This document shows positions 7,875 to 14,786 of a DNA stretch of 64,000 bases, in pieces. The position numbers and the translations under genes were made by a program. The stretch lies in NCBI GenBank assembly GCA_024234675.1, contig JACKNU010000006.1, positions 62,001 through 126,000 of the forward strand, read 5' to 3'. The first letter of the stretch is position 1, and each line of letters begins with the position of its first letter. Under the pieces are notes generated by a model, which had not been told where the DNA came from, made no database searches, and saw only the letters and a program-made list of their open reading frames with translations. Origin of the DNA: Pseudomonadales bacterium. Its GTDB lineage: Bacteria > Pseudomonadota > Gammaproteobacteria > Pseudomonadales > Halieaceae.

Positions 7875-8069
7875 ATGCCATCCCGTCAGTTCAAGGCAAC
7901 TGGGCTGGAGAGCCTCAATCCGGGCACGGCGCGGCGCGCCTATAAATCGCCCATGGTGTCGCTATTCGGGCCAGTGATTGGCCTGACGATGGGGTCTGGT
8001 GGCACAAAAGGTGACGGAAGCGCCGGGAAGACCAGGGGCGGTAACGGCATGAATATGAATATGATGTAG
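7875..8069 (+). CDS. Lasso peptide precursor 1
   Basis: A 64-residue peptide. Leader residues 23-38 follow the RRE-recognised pattern Y-x-x-P (YKSP), then a Gly and finally Leu-Thr. Thr38 stands at -2 and Met39 at -1 before Gly40. The predicted core is 25 residues, starting GSGGTKGDG, with Asp at core position 8; this gives an 8-residue Gly1-Asp8 macrolactam ring. The tail is Gly/Lys/Arg-rich and ends in a Met/Asn run. The start ATG follows AGGTAA. It lies between a cyclase and an HPr-kinase-like gene, as known tail-modified lasso loci do. The C-terminal residue is Met, not the Ser that is phosphorylated in paeninodin-type peptides, so the site of any phosphorylation is open. No homologous mature peptide is recognised. 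Confidence 0.8.
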   Translation: MPSRQFKATGLESLNPGTARRAYKSPMVSLFGPVIGLTMGSGGTKGDGSAGKTRGGNGMNMNMM

Positions 8070-8232
8070 CACCTCACCGCTAAGTAGAGCATCGCCCGGG
8101 TCGTCACGGTGCCTCGAGGCAAAACCTTCCTCAACTACTCAATTTTCGCCAATCGGGTCTGGACGAGCTACCGCGAGCCAGAGTACCTTGCCCTCCCAGC
8201 TGATTGAGCGCCTGGCGGAGCAAAACGTTTAG
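8070..8232 (+). other. Spacer between precursor 1 and kinase 1
   Basis: 163 bases with no convincing gene. One frame reads ARVVTVPRGKTFLNYS...YLALPAD (8088-8204) and another ends SQLIERLAEQNV just before the kinase start. They could be remains of a small PqqD-like recognition protein, which the locus otherwise lacks, but neither has a start codon or a clear family motif. Confidence 0.3.
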
Positions 8233-9171
8233 ATGTATACCCTGTTCGGCGTGGCTGTCGCCTGTGATTTTCCGCTGCCAGGTTTACCTGAATCCCCGAA
8301 GCGCAAGGCGGATATCCGGATTGTATTGGGCACGGGATCGCCCAACGAAACCGGCTATGACTGGTTCCACGCCTGGCGTGAATCCGACGGAGAACTGGTA
8401 CTTGCCTGCGCGCGGAACAGCGGTGGGCATGGCCCCCCCAATTACCTGCTGCGGTTCCCAGAACTAGCCGATTTTGTGCTTACGGGAGACCATGTCAGGT
8501 GCTATCCCCAGCCGGACTGCCGGGGCGACTCCCTGCGACATCTGCTACTGGACCAGGTAATCCCTCGCCTTTGGGCCCATCGCGGTCACCTGGTGCTGCA
8601 CGCCAGCGCGGTACGGTTGCCGGGAGGCCACGTTATCGCTTTTCTTGGCGAATCCGGCTGGGGTAAATCCACCCTGGCGGCGGCGCTACAGGCGCGCGGT
8701 AGTAGTTTGATCAGTGACGACAGTATCAGCCTCAAGACGACAGCTGGCGGTGTAGAGTTAGTTCCCAGCTATACTGGGCTGCGCCTGAACGACGATTCAA
8801 TCGCCACGCTTGGCCTGGAAGGAGAGGACTGGACCAGCGTGGCGCACTATTCTGACAAACGTCGATTTGAACCTGCTACGGATGATCATAGCCAGTACTA
8901 TAAGCTGGATTCGCTCTACGTAATGGACGAACCGTGCCCATCTATAGTGTCTTTGTCCATAAATCCGTTGTCCGGAGCCGAATTGATCACCACCCTCATC
9001 AAGCGTTCTTTCGTCTTGGATACCCGTGACAAGCAATGTGCGGCCCGGCAACTGCACGACGCGAGTGCCGTGGTGCGCTCGACTCCCCAGATACGGAGCC
9101 TGACGTACTCCCGGGAATATCAGCAGCTGCCCGCGTTGTGTGAAGCCTTGATGGCGGAAAGCACGCGATGA
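8233..9171 (+). CDS. HPr-kinase-like (lasso peptide) kinase 1
   Basis: A 312-residue protein with an N-terminal beta-rich part (MYTLFGVAVACDFPLPGL), as in HprK-related proteins of peptide loci, and a C-terminal HPr kinase/PEPCK-type P-loop domain. The P-loop is FLGESGWGKSTLAAAL (about 137-152) and is followed by the conserved SDDSI (about 160), the expected metal/substrate strand. Family members beside lasso genes phosphorylate Ser residues of the precursor tail; here the peptide lacks a C-terminal Ser, so an internal Ser or Thr would be needed. The gene overlaps the next cyclase by four bases (ATGA), showing operon coupling. Confidence 0.75.
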   Translation: MYTLFGVAVACDFPLPGLPESPKRKADIRIVLGTGSPNETGYDWFHAWRESDGELVLACARNSGGHGPPNYLLRFPELADFVLTGDHVRCYPQPDCRGDSLRHLLLDQVIPRLWAHRGHLVLHASAVRLPGGHVIAFLGESGWGKSTLAAALQARGSSLISDDSISLKTTAGGVELVPSYTGLRLNDDSIATLGLEGEDWTSVAHYSDKRRFEPATDDHSQYYKLDSLYVMDEPCPSIVSLSINPLSGAELITTLIKRSFVLDTRDKQCAARQLHDASAVVRSTPQIRSLTYSREYQQLPALCEALMAESTR

Positions 9172-11063
9172 GTGGCATCTTCGGCATTATTCGTTTGCCC
9201 GGCGCATCCGTGGTCGATGCCGAGCTGGCGCCGATGGCTGACACACTCAAACACCGCGGCCCCGACGGCATTAACTACTTTGCAAGGGGCAATGTGGGGT
9301 TGGGCCATTGTATGCTGCAGTCCACGCCGGAATCCCTGCATGAAACACTGCCGTTGCGAGACGAGGCTGCCGGCCTGACAATCACTGCCGACGCCCGTAT
9401 TGACAACCGCGAACGACTGATCACCGATATCCCGGTGCGGGCCGCAAGCGGCCACGTCATCACTGACAGTCAGCTTATTCTCCATGCTTATATCAAGTGG
9501 GGTGAGGCCTGTGTGGACCACCTGCTGGGTGACTTCGCCTTCGCCATCTGGGACGAGCGCGCCCAGTCCCTGTTTGTTGCTCGGGACCATATGGGCTGCA
9601 AGCCTTTTTATTACCACTGCCGCGACGGCCTGCTCGTGTTCGCTTCCTCCGCTATGGCGGTGGCCCGTGTGCCCGACGTAAAGGCCACCCTTAACGAAGG
9701 CAGGGTGGCCGATTACCTGGTGCAAGAACTGGAAGGCATTAACAAGACCTGTAGCTGGTTCAACGAAATCAGTCGTATGCCGCCTGCGCACTGCGGGTAC
9801 TTTCGCAATAACCGTTTTCAGTGCAGGCAGTACTGGGTGCTGGAGCCGACTGACCTTTCTCATTTGAAGACAGACGAGGACTACCTGGAGGCATTTACCG
9901 AGGTTTATTTCGAGGCGGTGCGTTGCAGGTTGCGCTGTCAGACTGAGCCAGCATCAATGCTTAGCGGAGGGTTAGATTCATCAACCATCGTGGCGCTGGC
10001 GCGGGATATTCTCGTTGCTGAGGGAAAGCCGCCTTTGCGAACTTATTCAGCGGTTTCCGAGAAGGGGGTCGACTGCCCAGAAACCCATAGTGTGGAAGCG
10101 ATTATCACGCAAGGAAATTTGACTGCTAGGTGTTTAAGGCCAATTGACACAGATCAACACATAAGTGACCTCAATGTTGCTATGTCTTCTCTCGAAGATC
10201 CATTTGACAGCACTTCAATTATGTCGGCGTTGATTAATTTATGTGCAGCGAAAGATGGCGGTGTAATGCTCCTTACGGGACTGGATGGAGAGTCTGCGGT
10301 TGGGGCGCCAACGAACTATATTGCCTATATGCTGCGGAGGGGGCATTTTTGTGCTGCTTGGTGTGAAGCTAGAGGGTTTTCCAAACATTACTATCGAGGG
10401 TACTACTCGGCTCTTACTTTATATGCAAAAGCAATTCGCTCGCGCTTGGTTCCAAATTTTTTGCGTTCTATAAAGGGAAAAATGTCCCATCCCTTGAGTT
10501 ACTGGAAACTTATACTGGCTAGGCGCATCTCTCCTCTATTCGCCCGAAAAGTGAATCTATCTGCCCGTATACTTGAGGAAAGGTCTACTAACGCTCTTGG
10601 TCTATATGTCGATCCAAAAGCTTGGCACAAGAATGCCATGCAAGTTGCCTATCTAACCGCGGGTATTGAGCGTTACGAGCGCCTCGCAAGTTATGCCGGG
10701 TTGCAGGCTAGGCATCCCTTGCTGGACGTGCGTTTGTTGGCCTTTTCGGCAGAGCTGCCATTGAATCAAAAGGTGCGGGGAGGCTGGTCTAAATATATGT
10801 TGCGACGTATCGCAAATGAGCGTCTTCCATTAGATGTAGCATGGAGGGAAGGTTGGGAGCAACTAGGCTGGAAATTTATTGCTCGACGAGCTCAGCAATT
10901 CGAGTTGAGTGAAAATTACCCGCAGCGATCCCTTCGTGAAAAATTGTCGCCACTAGTCGATGTATCCATTTTTGAAGACTGCCGGAGCGTCGTGGATCAT
11001 GATAAAGATTATGGCAAGTTGCTGGATAGATGGATACTTTATTGCCTATATAAGTGGCTTTGA
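9168..11063 (+). CDS. Asparagine-synthetase-like lasso peptide cyclase (second copy)
   Basis: A 631-residue homologue of the 5953 gene. It starts MSGIFGIIRLPG, with Ser where a true glutamine amidotransferase has Cys, so glutaminase activity should be absent. The PP-loop SGGLDSS is at about 266-272 and LTGLDGESAV marks the second ATP-site loop. The 3' third (from about 10.05 kb) is clearly richer in A+T than the first half, and codon use changes with it, suggesting a recombined gene end. It overlaps kinase 1 and is followed after 65 bases by IS30. Expected reaction: ATP-dependent closure of the Gly1-Asp/Glu isopeptide. Which of the two precursors each cyclase serves cannot be decided. Confidence 0.75.
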   Translation: MSGIFGIIRLPGASVVDAELAPMADTLKHRGPDGINYFARGNVGLGHCMLQSTPESLHETLPLRDEAAGLTITADARIDNRERLITDIPVRAASGHVITDSQLILHAYIKWGEACVDHLLGDFAFAIWDERAQSLFVARDHMGCKPFYYHCRDGLLVFASSAMAVARVPDVKATLNEGRVADYLVQELEGINKTCSWFNEISRMPPAHCGYFRNNRFQCRQYWVLEPTDLSHLKTDEDYLEAFTEVYFEAVRCRLRCQTEPASMLSGGLDSSTIVALARDILVAEGKPPLRTYSAVSEKGVDCPETHSVEAIITQGNLTARCLRPIDTDQHISDLNVAMSSLEDPFDSTSIMSALINLCAAKDGGVMLLTGLDGESAVGAPTNYIAYMLRRGHFCAAWCEARGFSKHYYRGYYSALTLYAKAIRSRLVPNFLRSIKGKMSHPLSYWKLILARRISPLFARKVNLSARILEERSTNALGLYVDPKAWHKNAMQVAYLTAGIERYERLASYAGLQARHPLLDVRLLAFSAELPLNQKVRGGWSKYMLRRIANERLPLDVAWREGWEQLGWKFIARRAQQFELSENYPQRSLREKLSPLVDVSIFEDCRSVVDHDKDYGKLLDRWILYCLYKWL

Positions 11064-11128
11064 ACGCAGAGGGGCTAGCGAACGCCTATTCGCTTTTCTC
11101 TTTGCCTTTTCTCTTTCATGAACCGTGA

Positions 11129-12191
11129 ATTCAATTTGTAAGTGCAACTCTTGACGAGTTGGTTAGAGGGCAAGCTGCTGTACTATTGAGCTTTCTCTCA
11201 CCGACCAAAGTTAGAGGAGCACAATGAAATACAAACAGCTTACCCAAGAAGAACGATACCAAATTTCAGCCTTGTTGAAAGCAAATCATGATCGATCCGA
11301 GATAGCCATGATATTGGGGCGTAACAAATCGACCATCAGCCGCGAAATTCGGCGCAATACAGGGTTGCGAGGCTATCGCCCGAAACAGGCTCAGCGCTTG
11401 GCTGAAGAACGCCGTGTGGCGAAAAGCAAGCCCCGTATTAACAGTGAGACCTGGATCGCTGTCGAGTACCTGCTTACCCTCGATTGGAGCCCAGAACAGA
11501 TCAGCCTTTGGCTCAAGACATTCTGTAGAGTTTCTATCAGTCATGAATGGATTTACCAGTTTGTCCTCCAGGACAAAGCCAATGGCGGGGACCTTTTTAA
11601 ACACTTACGCTGCCAGAAACAGCGCCGCAAACGTTATGGCAGTTACAACCGTCGAGGTCAGTTGATCGACCGCGTCAGCATCGATGAGAGACCCGCCGAG
11701 GTTGATTTACGTTCCCGTATTGGCGATTGGGAGCTCGACACAATTATTGGCAAAGGCCATCAGCAAGCGATCGTCTCTCTGACTGAGCGTAAATCACGCT
11801 TCACGCTGATACAGAAGGTGGAGCGTAAAACAGCACAGCTCGTTTCCAATGCCATTATTAACCTGTTATCTCCATATTCCGAGTCCGTGCTGACGATGAC
11901 CTCAGATAACGGAAAAGAGTTCGCGAATCACAAAGCAATCGCTAACAAACTCAATGCAGAATTTTACTTTGCTCACCCCTATGCATCATGGGAACGTGGA
12001 CTGAACGAGAACACCAATGGGCTCATTCGACAGTACTTCCCGAAGGGCAGAGACTTCACAACCATTACCCAGAAGGAAATCAAACAGGCAATGGACAGAT
12101 TAAACAATCGACCAAGAAAATGTCTTGGCATGAAAACACCGAATCAGGTATTTTTTGGAATCACCCCCCCCGTTGCACTAGCGAGTTGAAT
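11129..12191 (+). mobile_element. IS30-family insertion sequence
   Basis: About 1063 bases bounded by imperfect 20-base inverted repeats: 11129-11148 (ATTCAA...AGTGCAAC) and 12172-12191 (GTTGCACT...TTGAAT), matching at both outer and inner blocks. It holds one transposase gene. No clear target duplication was seen. It lies between the second cyclase and the second lasso precursor, breaking what was probably a continuous operon. Confidence 0.8.
11224..12189 (+). CDS. IS30-family transposase
   Basis: A 321-residue DDE transposase. The N-terminal HTH (QLTQEERYQISALLKANHDRSEIA, then NKSTISREIRRN) is typical of IS30. The catalytic core begins at about residue 165 with RIGDWELDTI, followed by MTSDNGKEFANH and NENTNGLIRQYFP. 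The frame is complete and its stop falls inside the right inverted repeat, as is usual for this family. Confidence 0.92.
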   Translation: MKYKQLTQEERYQISALLKANHDRSEIAMILGRNKSTISREIRRNTGLRGYRPKQAQRLAEERRVAKSKPRINSETWIAVEYLLTLDWSPEQISLWLKTFCRVSISHEWIYQFVLQDKANGGDLFKHLRCQKQRRKRYGSYNRRGQLIDRVSIDERPAEVDLRSRIGDWELDTIIGKGHQQAIVSLTERKSRFTLIQKVERKTAQLVSNAIINLLSPYSESVLTMTSDNGKEFANHKAIANKLNAEFYFAHPYASWERGLNENTNGLIRQYFPKGRDFTTITQKEIKQAMDRLNNRPRKCLGMKTPNQVFFGITPPVALAS

Positions 12192-12294
12192 CCGCGAACT
12201 AGAATCCGATCCAGGTAATGTATTAATCCTCTGGAGTTTAGCGCAATGGTGTTTTTTGTAGCTATTCTAGGGTTGGCCGATTCCGAGAGAACGT
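12192..12294 (+). other. Leader region between IS30 and precursor 2
   Basis: About 100 AT-rich bases with no gene. TATTCT at 12263-12268 could be a -10 element but has no good -35 partner. The IS30 end may have removed or replaced the original promoter of the second lasso precursor. Confidence 0.3.
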
Positions 12295-12462
12295 ATGAAT
12301 GAAGTCGAGAAAAAATTAGTTTGGCAACCATTTGCCAGAAAAAGTTACTTTTGTCCAAAGGTCATCTATTTTGGCAAAGTAAGAGAGCTTACTACTTCTG
12401 GGTCTGGCAATGGAAAGGAAGGGACTGACCCAGCCTTGGGGAACTATAAGAATAGGAATTAG
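12295..12462 (+). CDS. Lasso peptide precursor 2
   Basis: A 55-codon frame with the same architecture as precursor 1 although the sequences differ. Residues 18-21 are YFCP (Y-x-x-P), Gly27 follows at the same distance as Gly32 in precursor 1, and the leader ends Leu32-Thr33-Thr34-Ser35 before Gly36. With Thr34 at -2, the core is 20 residues and begins GSGNGKEGTD; Glu at core position 7 would close a 7-residue ring (Asp10 is too far). Both cores start Gly-Ser-Gly. The tail is polar and ends in Asn. The start ATG follows a weak GAGAGA site. It lies just upstream of the B2 protease and kinase 2. Short genes like this are easily missed by automated annotation. Confidence 0.68.
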   Translation: MNEVEKKLVWQPFARKSYFCPKVIYFGKVRELTTSGSGNGKEGTDPALGNYKNRN

Positions 12463-12464
12463 AA

Positions 12465-12548
12465 ATGCAGTTTGGCATCGAGACCAGTTTCATAGATGAA
12501 GCGTTAGGCGTGTCGACGGATGATTTGGGGGCGTTACCAAATCTCTAG
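12465..12548 (+). CDS. Possible 27-residue small ORF after precursor 2
   Basis: ATG 12465 opens two bases after the precursor 2 stop and encodes MQFGIETSFIDEALGVSTDD... to TAG at 12546. It has no lasso motifs. It may be the start of a degraded gene (position would suit an RRE protein) or chance. No function can be given. Confidence 0.2.
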   Translation: MQFGIETSFIDEALGVSTDDLGALPNL

Positions 12549-12656
12549 TTCTGCCTAGGTTCACCAAGCTAGAGCCCAATATGTAATCGCAATCACCCTC
12601 TAATCTCGTTAAACCGCACACTCACCCAGTAGGATTGCCAAGAAACCTTTGGTAAT

Positions 12657-13172
12657 GTGGCTGGTCTACACAATACAGGCTTGTGTCTGTCATCCGTGAT
12701 CACCCAGTTGCAAAAATTCACTACCCTAGAGCCTCGCCACAAGCTGCTTCTAGCGCAAGCTTGGTTCCTCCTAGGCTACTACCGAGCCGCCATCCTCCTA
12801 ACCTCCTTCAAACGCCTGTCGGCCAACCTCCAGCACCACCCCCTATCAGTGCCAGCACAGGAGTTACCCCCCGAGCAGCGCGACGAGGCCAAAATGATCG
12901 GCTACCTCGTCTCCGCCGCCGCCCACTACACCCCCTGGCAGAGCCTCTGCCTGACCCAGGTCCTCGTTACCCAGCGGCTGCTGGCCAAACGGGGCATACC
13001 GGGGCAGTTTTACCTGGGGGTGCGGCGGGGGTGTGAGTTGACGGATGACCCTACGGGGTTGTCTGCCCATGCCTGGTTGCAATGTGGGGATGTGATTGTG
13101 AACGGGGCGGCGGGGTGTGAGCGGTTTACGGTGGTTTCTACGTTTCGGTGGGGGGATGATTTTGGGGGGTGA
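12657..13172 (+). CDS. Lasso peptide biosynthesis B2 protein (transglutaminase-like protease)
   Basis: 171 residues. The N-terminal hydrophobic helices (TLEPRHKLLLAQAWFLLGYYRAAI, about 24-46) and the C-terminal papain/transglutaminase-like core fit the stand-alone B2 leader peptidase of split-B lasso systems. The catalytic triad is visible as Cys98 (QSLCLTQ), His138 (LSAHAW) and Asp145 (CGDVIVNG). It would cleave the leader after the residue following Thr(-2). B2 proteins normally need a PqqD-like B1/RRE partner, and none is obvious nearby. The gene begins with GTG; the first dozen residues are not family-like, so a later start is possible. Only one B2 serves two precursors and two cyclases. 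Confidence 0.82.
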   Translation: MAGLHNTGLCLSSVITQLQKFTTLEPRHKLLLAQAWFLLGYYRAAILLTSFKRLSANLQHHPLSVPAQELPPEQRDEAKMIGYLVSAAAHYTPWQSLCLTQVLVTQRLLAKRGIPGQFYLGVRRGCELTDDPTGLSAHAWLQCGDVIVNGAAGCERFTVVSTFRWGDDFGG

Positions 13173-13182
13173 GGAGACAGAT

Positions 13183-13204
13183 GGTCGAATGAATTCGACC
13201 CTAC
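13183..13204 (-). repeat. REP-like palindrome
   Basis: A 22-base unit: a GTAG foot followed by a hairpin GGTCGAATTCATTCGACC, here on the minus strand. It lies between B2 and kinase 2, just before the kinase start. Confidence 0.7.
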
Positions 13205-13217
13205 AGGGGGGAGGGGA

Positions 13218-14144
13218 GTGATTGAGCACTGCCTGTATGGGGTAAAGGTGTTCTGCGACTTCCCGCTGTTCGACCGCCTGGTGCCGGTTGCGGCGGTGGC
13301 GCCGGGAGAGCATTCACCGCTGGAGCTGAGGCCGCTGCCGGCCACTGCCAAGCCCCGGGACTACCCGCAGACCTTCCCCCTCTACGAAACCCACGGTCGC
13401 GAGCTGTACCTGCACACTGACCGGGACATGGCACGCAGCGCCCCAGGCCAGCCCTGGTGCCTGGAGGTGGAAAACATCGTCAGCTTCACCTGGATTGGCG
13501 GCCAGCCGGTTATCGAGTACCAGTTGCACGAGCAGGGCACCCAGCCGTTGCTGGTGTTCTGGTTCGTGCACATCTTCCTGCCCCTGCACCTCACCCTGGA
13601 GCGGGGTTATGACTTTATCCACGCCGCGGCGGTGGAGGTGGATGGGCAGCCCATCTTGTTTATCGCGCCCTCCACCGGGGGCAAGTCCACCCTGGGGGAT
13701 TACTTCCTGAAGCAGGGGCATCCCATGTTGTCGGATGACAAGGTGGCCACCTTCCTGAGCGAGGGGCTGTACTACGCGGTGCCCTCGCATCCGCACCACC
13801 GGCCGTTTCGGGAGTTCGAGGTGCTGGGCTACCCGGTGGAGCCGTTTGCGGAGCGGGCCCGGCCGATTCATGCCTTTTATGTGCTGGAGGCGGCGGAGCC
13901 GGAGGCGGGTATCGAGATCACCGAGGTGACGGGGTTTCGCAAGTTCGAGCAGTTGTTGCCCAATTACCTGTTCAGTTTCAGCTTTTTGCAGGCGCAGCGG
14001 TTGCGCTGGCTGGCGCAGCTGGCGGACCAGTCGTTGGTGTTTCGGGTTTGTCGGCCGTGGGATTTGGGTAGGATGCAGGAGGTTTATGAGGGGGTTTGTG
14101 CGCATTCGCGGGGGTTGGGGCGCCCTGCGGGCTTGGCCGATTGA
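13218..14144 (+). CDS. HPr-kinase-like (lasso peptide) kinase 2
   Basis: A 308-residue protein related to kinase 1. It starts MIEHCLYGVKVFCDFPLFDRLV, the same N-terminal beta pattern. The P-loop FIAPSTGGKSTLGDYF (about 149-164) and LSDDKVA (about 173-179) are the HPr kinase/PEPCK nucleotide and metal motifs. It follows B2 after a REP element. With kinase 1 it makes two tail-kinase candidates for the two precursors, one linked to each. The start is an ATT/GTG region: GTG 13218 is used here. Activity on the peptides is inferred from position and family. Confidence 0.72.
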   Translation: MIEHCLYGVKVFCDFPLFDRLVPVAAVAPGEHSPLELRPLPATAKPRDYPQTFPLYETHGRELYLHTDRDMARSAPGQPWCLEVENIVSFTWIGGQPVIEYQLHEQGTQPLLVFWFVHIFLPLHLTLERGYDFIHAAAVEVDGQPILFIAPSTGGKSTLGDYFLKQGHPMLSDDKVATFLSEGLYYAVPSHPHHRPFREFEVLGYPVEPFAERARPIHAFYVLEAAEPEAGIEITEVTGFRKFEQLLPNYLFSFSFLQAQRLRWLAQLADQSLVFRVCRPWDLGRMQEVYEGVCAHSRGLGRPAGLAD

Positions 14145-14199
14145 AATCGGCCCTACAGGGTGGGGGAATCATTCCCTGTAGGTGCGAATTCATTCGCAC
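14135..14199. repeat. Pair of REP-like palindromes, inverted
   Basis: Two units with GTAG feet face each other: 14135-14156 (minus) and 14178-14199 (plus, with GTGCGAATTCATTCGCAC as stem). The stem bases have co-varied (GGCCGA/TCGGCC and GTGCGA/TCGCAC), which supports selection for the hairpin. Confidence 0.7.
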
Positions 14200-14226
14200 G
14201 TTGGGCGGTTGGGGGGCAGGGCGCAA

Positions 14227-14255
14227 TTGACAGCAACTGGCAATCTCCATATCTT
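14227..14255 (+). promoter_or_regulatory. Sigma-70 promoter for the 14282 gene
   Basis: TTGACA (14227-14232) is a perfect -35 box, followed by a 17-base spacer and TATCTT (14250-14255) as -10. The start codon of the exported protein lies 26 bases further on. Confidence 0.65.
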
Positions 14256-14281
14256 AGCGGCATATCGCAATGGAGCGCACG

Positions 14282-14728
14282 ATGAACAACACCCTGAAAA
14301 ATGTCTTCCTCGCCGGCCTGCTGGCCGCCTTGCCGCTGGCGGTCTCTGCCCAGCCGGATCAGGAACAACTGGAGGAGCGCTCCTGCGAGCAAGTGGTCAC
14401 TATGCTGGAAGGCGGCGACGCGCCTGCCGAGGTGGTGACTGCCATGGTCGATAGCGGCATGGCCCTTACCGGGGCGACGGTGTTCGCCATGGAGTGTGCC
14501 CCCGAGCAGTACCGTGAGGCGCTGGCCGAGGCCGGTGTGAACCTGGCCCCCAACATCCGCGAGGCCGAGTCGGTGGTAGCGGCGGTAACCTACGCTTTCG
14601 GCGAGGGCTCGGCGGAGGCCAAGGCCGCGCGCAAGGCGGACAAGCAGTACAAGAAAAAAGAGAAGCAGCCCAAGAAGCACAAGGTCGACAAGAAGCCCGG
14701 CCAGGGCGGCGGCGTCAGCCCCTCCTGA
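14282..14728 (+). CDS. Small exported protein of unknown function
   Basis: 148 residues, starting at ATG 14282. Residues 1-22 form a Sec signal peptide (hydrophobic LAGLLAALPLAVSAQ, predicted cleavage after the Ala-X-Ala-type SAQ region). Two Cys (about 36 and 62) could form a periplasmic disulfide. The C-terminal 35 residues are very Lys-rich (KADKQYKKKEKQPKKHK), followed by a Gly/Ser end, which could bind polyanions. It has its own promoter and terminator and is therefore monocistronic, between the lasso and EPS loci. The family is not recognised. Confidence 0.65.
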   Translation: MNNTLKNVFLAGLLAALPLAVSAQPDQEQLEERSCEQVVTMLEGGDAPAEVVTAMVDSGMALTGATVFAMECAPEQYREALAEAGVNLAPNIREAESVVAAVTYAFGEGSAEAKAARKADKQYKKKEKQPKKHKVDKKPGQGGGVSPS

Positions 14729-14750
14729 CGGGCCACAGCAATCACCGGAA

Positions 14751-14776
14751 AAGGCAGCCACCGTGCTGCCTTTTTT
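14751..14776 (+). terminator. Intrinsic terminator after the 14282 gene
   Basis: Stem AAGGCAGC (14751-14758) pairs with GCTGCCTT (14765-14772) around a 6-base loop, followed by a run of T to 14776. It separates the exported-protein gene from the EPS genes. Confidence 0.85.
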
Positions 14777-14786
14777 GATTAAGCCC

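Noticed and set aside
11266..11604. Minus-strand frame within IS30
   Set aside because: Antisense to the transposase catalytic domain.
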